In this document: piece after piece, positions 6,054-7,305 of the stretch
Position numbering within the stretch: the first letter of the stretch is position 1
Layout of the letters: the number at the start of each line of letters is the position of its first letter
Assembly (NCBI RefSeq): GCF_003477525.1
Contig: NZ_QUDO01000094.1
Location: 1 to 7,305 of the forward strand
Direction of reading: 5' to 3'
Length of the DNA: 7,305 nucleotides
DNA from: Ruminococcus sp. AF41-9
GTDB taxonomy: Bacteria > Bacillota > Clostridia > Lachnospirales > Lachnospiraceae
Made by a program: the position numbers and the translations under genes
The notes under the pieces: model-generated
What the model saw: the letters and a program-made list of their open reading frames with translations, nothing else
Told to the model about the DNA's origin: nothing
The model's database searches: none

Positions 6054-6944
6054 TTATCCCTCCGATTTCCAGATATGTACATCAAGTTCCCGGCTGTTCC
6101 AGTCAACAGGCTTCTCACCTTTTCTCGTAAACGCGATCAACGCAGTTCCTTCTATGATCGGGTCCTGGCATCTTGTTGAAAACGTAAATACACCAGATGG
6201 TATCCATGGGTTTCCCATTTTCTCCTCTGCCTGTATCCATCCCTGTTCCGGGTCTTTGTACCATAAATTCTGAGTTGAAAACTCATCTTCCTTTTTTGGC
6301 AGTTCGAAACTGCTCGCATCTTCTGTAATGTGAAGCCAGATATTCTCGGAAAAACGCTCAAATTCTCTTGCAAATCTCCTCGGACATGTCTTCTCTATCT
6401 GGTAAATTCCCATAAGAAACCGATATCTCCCCGGCTGATACCAGCTTCGCAGATCAGAGTGCTTTAAAATTCTTTCAAAAGTATCTCCATAATCCACAAA
6501 ATTACAAATCTGCTGAACTGTCTCCTCACTGACCACATGCTCCATACGGCAGGCATCCTCTTCCGCCTTTTCATCTGAAACACCGACAAACTGGAGAAAC
6601 TGCGTCAGAATCTCATGACGATACTGAAACTCTTCCCCTGTGATCTTTCCAAACTCCGTAAGTAAAATTTCGGATTTTTCAGATTTCCGTGACTCTGTAT
6701 GTGTTCCTTTTTCTCTGGCAATATATCCATGCGCAGACATCTGTTTCAGATAAAAATTAACTTCTCTTCTTGTCATATCCATACGGCTGCATAACTCCTC
6801 AACCGTAATCTCCGCCCTTACATTCGCGATCAGACAAATCTGCTCCAGCATATCCTCCTCAATTTCTCGCCGTGAGGATGGAAGCTGCGTATCTATATCT
6901 TTTATTTCATTTTCTTTAAGTATATTCTGTGTTGATTCTTTCAT
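6054..6944 (-). CDS. DtxR/MntR-family metal-dependent regulator with extra C-terminal domain
   Basis: This protein has 296 residues, longer than MntR (about 140) or DtxR (about 230). A winged helix-turn-helix (about 32-100; TVEELCSRMDMTRREVNFYL, ending ILLTEFGK) is followed by the DtxR-type dimerisation segment RHEILTQFLQFVGV and ACRMEHVVSEET. His110, Cys132, Glu135 and His136 align with DtxR His79, Cys102, Glu105 and His106; the Cys in place of the MntR Glu suggests an iron-type rather than a manganese-type site (inference). Residues about 176-296 form a further domain, neither the DtxR SH3-like domain nor FeoA as far as I can tell. The ATG at 6942-6944 has GGTGG six bases upstream. It is the first gene of a two-gene operon with a strong promoter and palindromic boxes at the start of transcription, so autoregulation is likely. 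Its targets may include the ybaN operon. Confidence 0.78.
   Translation of the reverse strand: MKESTQNILKENEIKDIDTQLPSSRREIEEDMLEQICLIANVRAEITVEELCSRMDMTRREVNFYLKQMSAHGYIAREKGTHTESRKSEKSEILLTEFGKITGEEFQYRHEILTQFLQFVGVSDEKAEEDACRMEHVVSEETVQQICNFVDYGDTFERILKHSDLRSWYQPGRYRFLMGIYQIEKTCPRRFAREFERFSENIWLHITEDASSFELPKKEDEFSTQNLWYKDPEQGWIQAEEKMGNPWIPSGVFTFSTRCQDPIIEGTALIAFTRKGEKPVDWNSRELDVHIWKSEG
6058..6063 (-). promoter_or_regulatory. Ribosome binding site that decides a GTG start
   Basis: GGAGGG on the minus strand lies inside the last codons of the first regulator gene, eight bases before the GTG at 6047-6049. It is the strongest Shine-Dalgarno match near the second regulator gene and fixes its start there, giving a four-base gap between the genes. 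Confidence 0.7.
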
Positions 6945-6959
6945 CTCACACCACCCGAA

Positions 6960-6973
6960 TTAGCTATAGTCAA
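6960..6973. promoter_or_regulatory. Candidate operator box A of the regulator promoter
   Basis: The plus strand reads TTAG-CTATAG-TCAA, seven of eight bases of the TTAG-N6-CTAA pattern. Its centre is 20 bp (about two helical turns) from box B. The outer halves of boxes A and B also form a 9-bp inverted repeat (6959-6967 with 6986-6994). Confidence 0.5.
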
Positions 6974-6979
6974 ATTATG

Positions 6980-6993
6980 TTAGTCATAGCTAA
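6980..6993. promoter_or_regulatory. Candidate operator box B of the regulator promoter
   Basis: The plus strand reads TTAG-TCATAG-CTAA, a perfect TTAG/CTAA pair. It overlaps the expected transcription start, just downstream of the -10. DtxR/IdeR boxes are also built from TTAG/CTAA ends, though with a longer palindrome, so a metal-dependent repressor of this family is the natural candidate ligand (inference). Confidence 0.55.
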
Positions 6994-6998
6994 TCCGT

Positions 6999-7028
6999 AT
7001 TATAAATACCATCTACCAATACTGTCAA
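6999..7028 (-). promoter_or_regulatory. Strong promoter of the two DtxR-like regulators
   Basis: A perfect -35 TTGACA (7023-7028) and a perfect -10 TATAAT (6999-7004) are separated by 18 bases on the minus strand. Transcription would begin near 6990-6993, inside operator box B and about 47 bases before the ATG. A second TTGACA (7049-7054) lies 26 bp further upstream without a good -10. Confidence 0.85.
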
Positions 7029-7118
7029 GCAAAAACTCCTTTCCCTCTGTCAACAAGTTCCAGCCAAATTATAACCATTCTTTTTTCTGACGTCCCTCTT
7101 AGACCTATTTTTAAGCAC

Positions 7119-7148
7119 AAAAAAACCAGCTATCATCTAGCTGGTTTT
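7119..7148 (-). terminator. Intrinsic terminator after the 23S rRNA gene
   Basis: An 11-bp perfect stem (7122-7132 with 7138-7148) with loop GATGA is followed by seven U (7119-7125, the last bases overlapping the A-rich stem foot) on the minus strand. It ends the rRNA operon about 60 bases after the 23S 3' end and insulates the regulator promoter from rRNA transcription. Confidence 0.9.
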
Positions 7149-7178
7149 AGTATATCTTCAAAACTACATACATGTCAA
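7149..7178 (-). promoter_or_regulatory. Promoter-like hexamers in the rRNA spacer
   Basis: TTGACA (7173-7178) and TATACT (7149-7154) are 18 bases apart on the minus strand, directly before the rRNA terminator. A transcript from here would start within the terminator stem, so productive use is doubtful. The intervening TGTATGTAGTTTTGAAGATA resembles the sequence usually found after 23S in related bacteria and may be conserved for rRNA processing instead. Confidence 0.25.
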
Positions 7179-7209
7179 CATTCCCTGAAAATCATTCTTC
7201 CTGCGATTC

Positions 7210-7305
7210 TTGGTCAAGCCCTCACCCGATTAGTAACAGTCAGCTCCATGCATTACTGCACTTCCACCTCTGCCCTATCTACCTCGTCGTCTTCAAGGGG
7301 GTTTA
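7210..7305 (-). rRNA. 23S ribosomal RNA, 3' end (partial)
   Basis: On the minus strand the sequence contains the conserved closing part of bacterial 23S rRNA: GACGACGAGGTAGATAGG, then GGAGCTGACTGTTACTAATC, then a terminal GGGCTTGACCAA. The gene enters from beyond position 7305 and ends at about 7210; the exact mature end is judged by similarity to the B. subtilis 3' end. No 5S rRNA gene follows before the terminator at 7119-7148. Confidence 0.95.

Noticed and set aside
6050..6118. Upstream extension of the second regulator gene to an ATG at 6118
   Set aside because: It would overlap the first regulator gene by 65 bp, has no ribosome binding site, and the extra residues match nothing. The GTG at 6047-6049 has a strong GGAGGG at the right distance.
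7149..7209. 5S rRNA or tRNA gene between 23S and the terminator
   Set aside because: The stretch is too short for 5S, and neither 5S-like conserved segments nor a cloverleaf can be drawn.

Overview
The window reads as chromosomal DNA from a low-GC anaerobic Firmicute, most likely a Lachnospiraceae-type Clostridium. This rests on the A+T-rich composition, strong AGGAGG-type ribosome binding sites, consensus TTGACA/TATAAT promoters, the style of the 23S rRNA 3' end, and a truncated PD-(D/E)XK (Rpn-like) protein of a kind common in gut Lachnospiraceae. Everything that can be supported as a gene lies on the minus strand, so the reading order runs from high to low coordinates.

Region by region: (1) The right edge (about 7210-7305) is the last part of a 23S rRNA gene. 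It is followed by an intrinsic terminator (7119-7148) with no 5S rRNA gene between them. (2) A near-perfect promoter (-35 at 7023-7028, -10 at 6999-7004) with two palindromic boxes just downstream drives two adjacent regulator genes (6054-6944 and 5186-6049), closed by a terminator at 5150-5181. Both proteins look like DtxR/MntR-family regulators carrying an extra C-terminal domain I do not recognise. The first keeps DtxR-like metal ligands and the second has lost them. (3) A second promoter (about 5030-5059), also flanked by boxes of the form TTAG-N6-CTAA, precedes a tightly coupled four-gene operon: a YbaN/DUF454 small membrane protein, a cysteine-rich YgbA-family protein (the 'nitrous oxide-stimulated promoter' family), and the two halves of a CydDC-type heterodimeric ABC transporter. 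The last two junctions are overlapping genes. A bidirectional-looking terminator lies at 552-600. (4) The left end holds a truncated Rpn-like nuclease gene that stops inside a 67-bp imperfect palindrome (43-109).

How it may work together (inference): a metal-sensing DtxR-like repressor and its ligand-less paralogue would bind TTAG-N6-CTAA sites at their own promoter and at the ybaN promoter. They would thereby tie a CydDC-like thiol/haem transporter and the nitrosative-stress-linked YgbA to iron or metal status. The shared box at two divergent-in-function but adjacent promoters is the most interesting signal here. The link is read from sequence pattern only and has not been tested.
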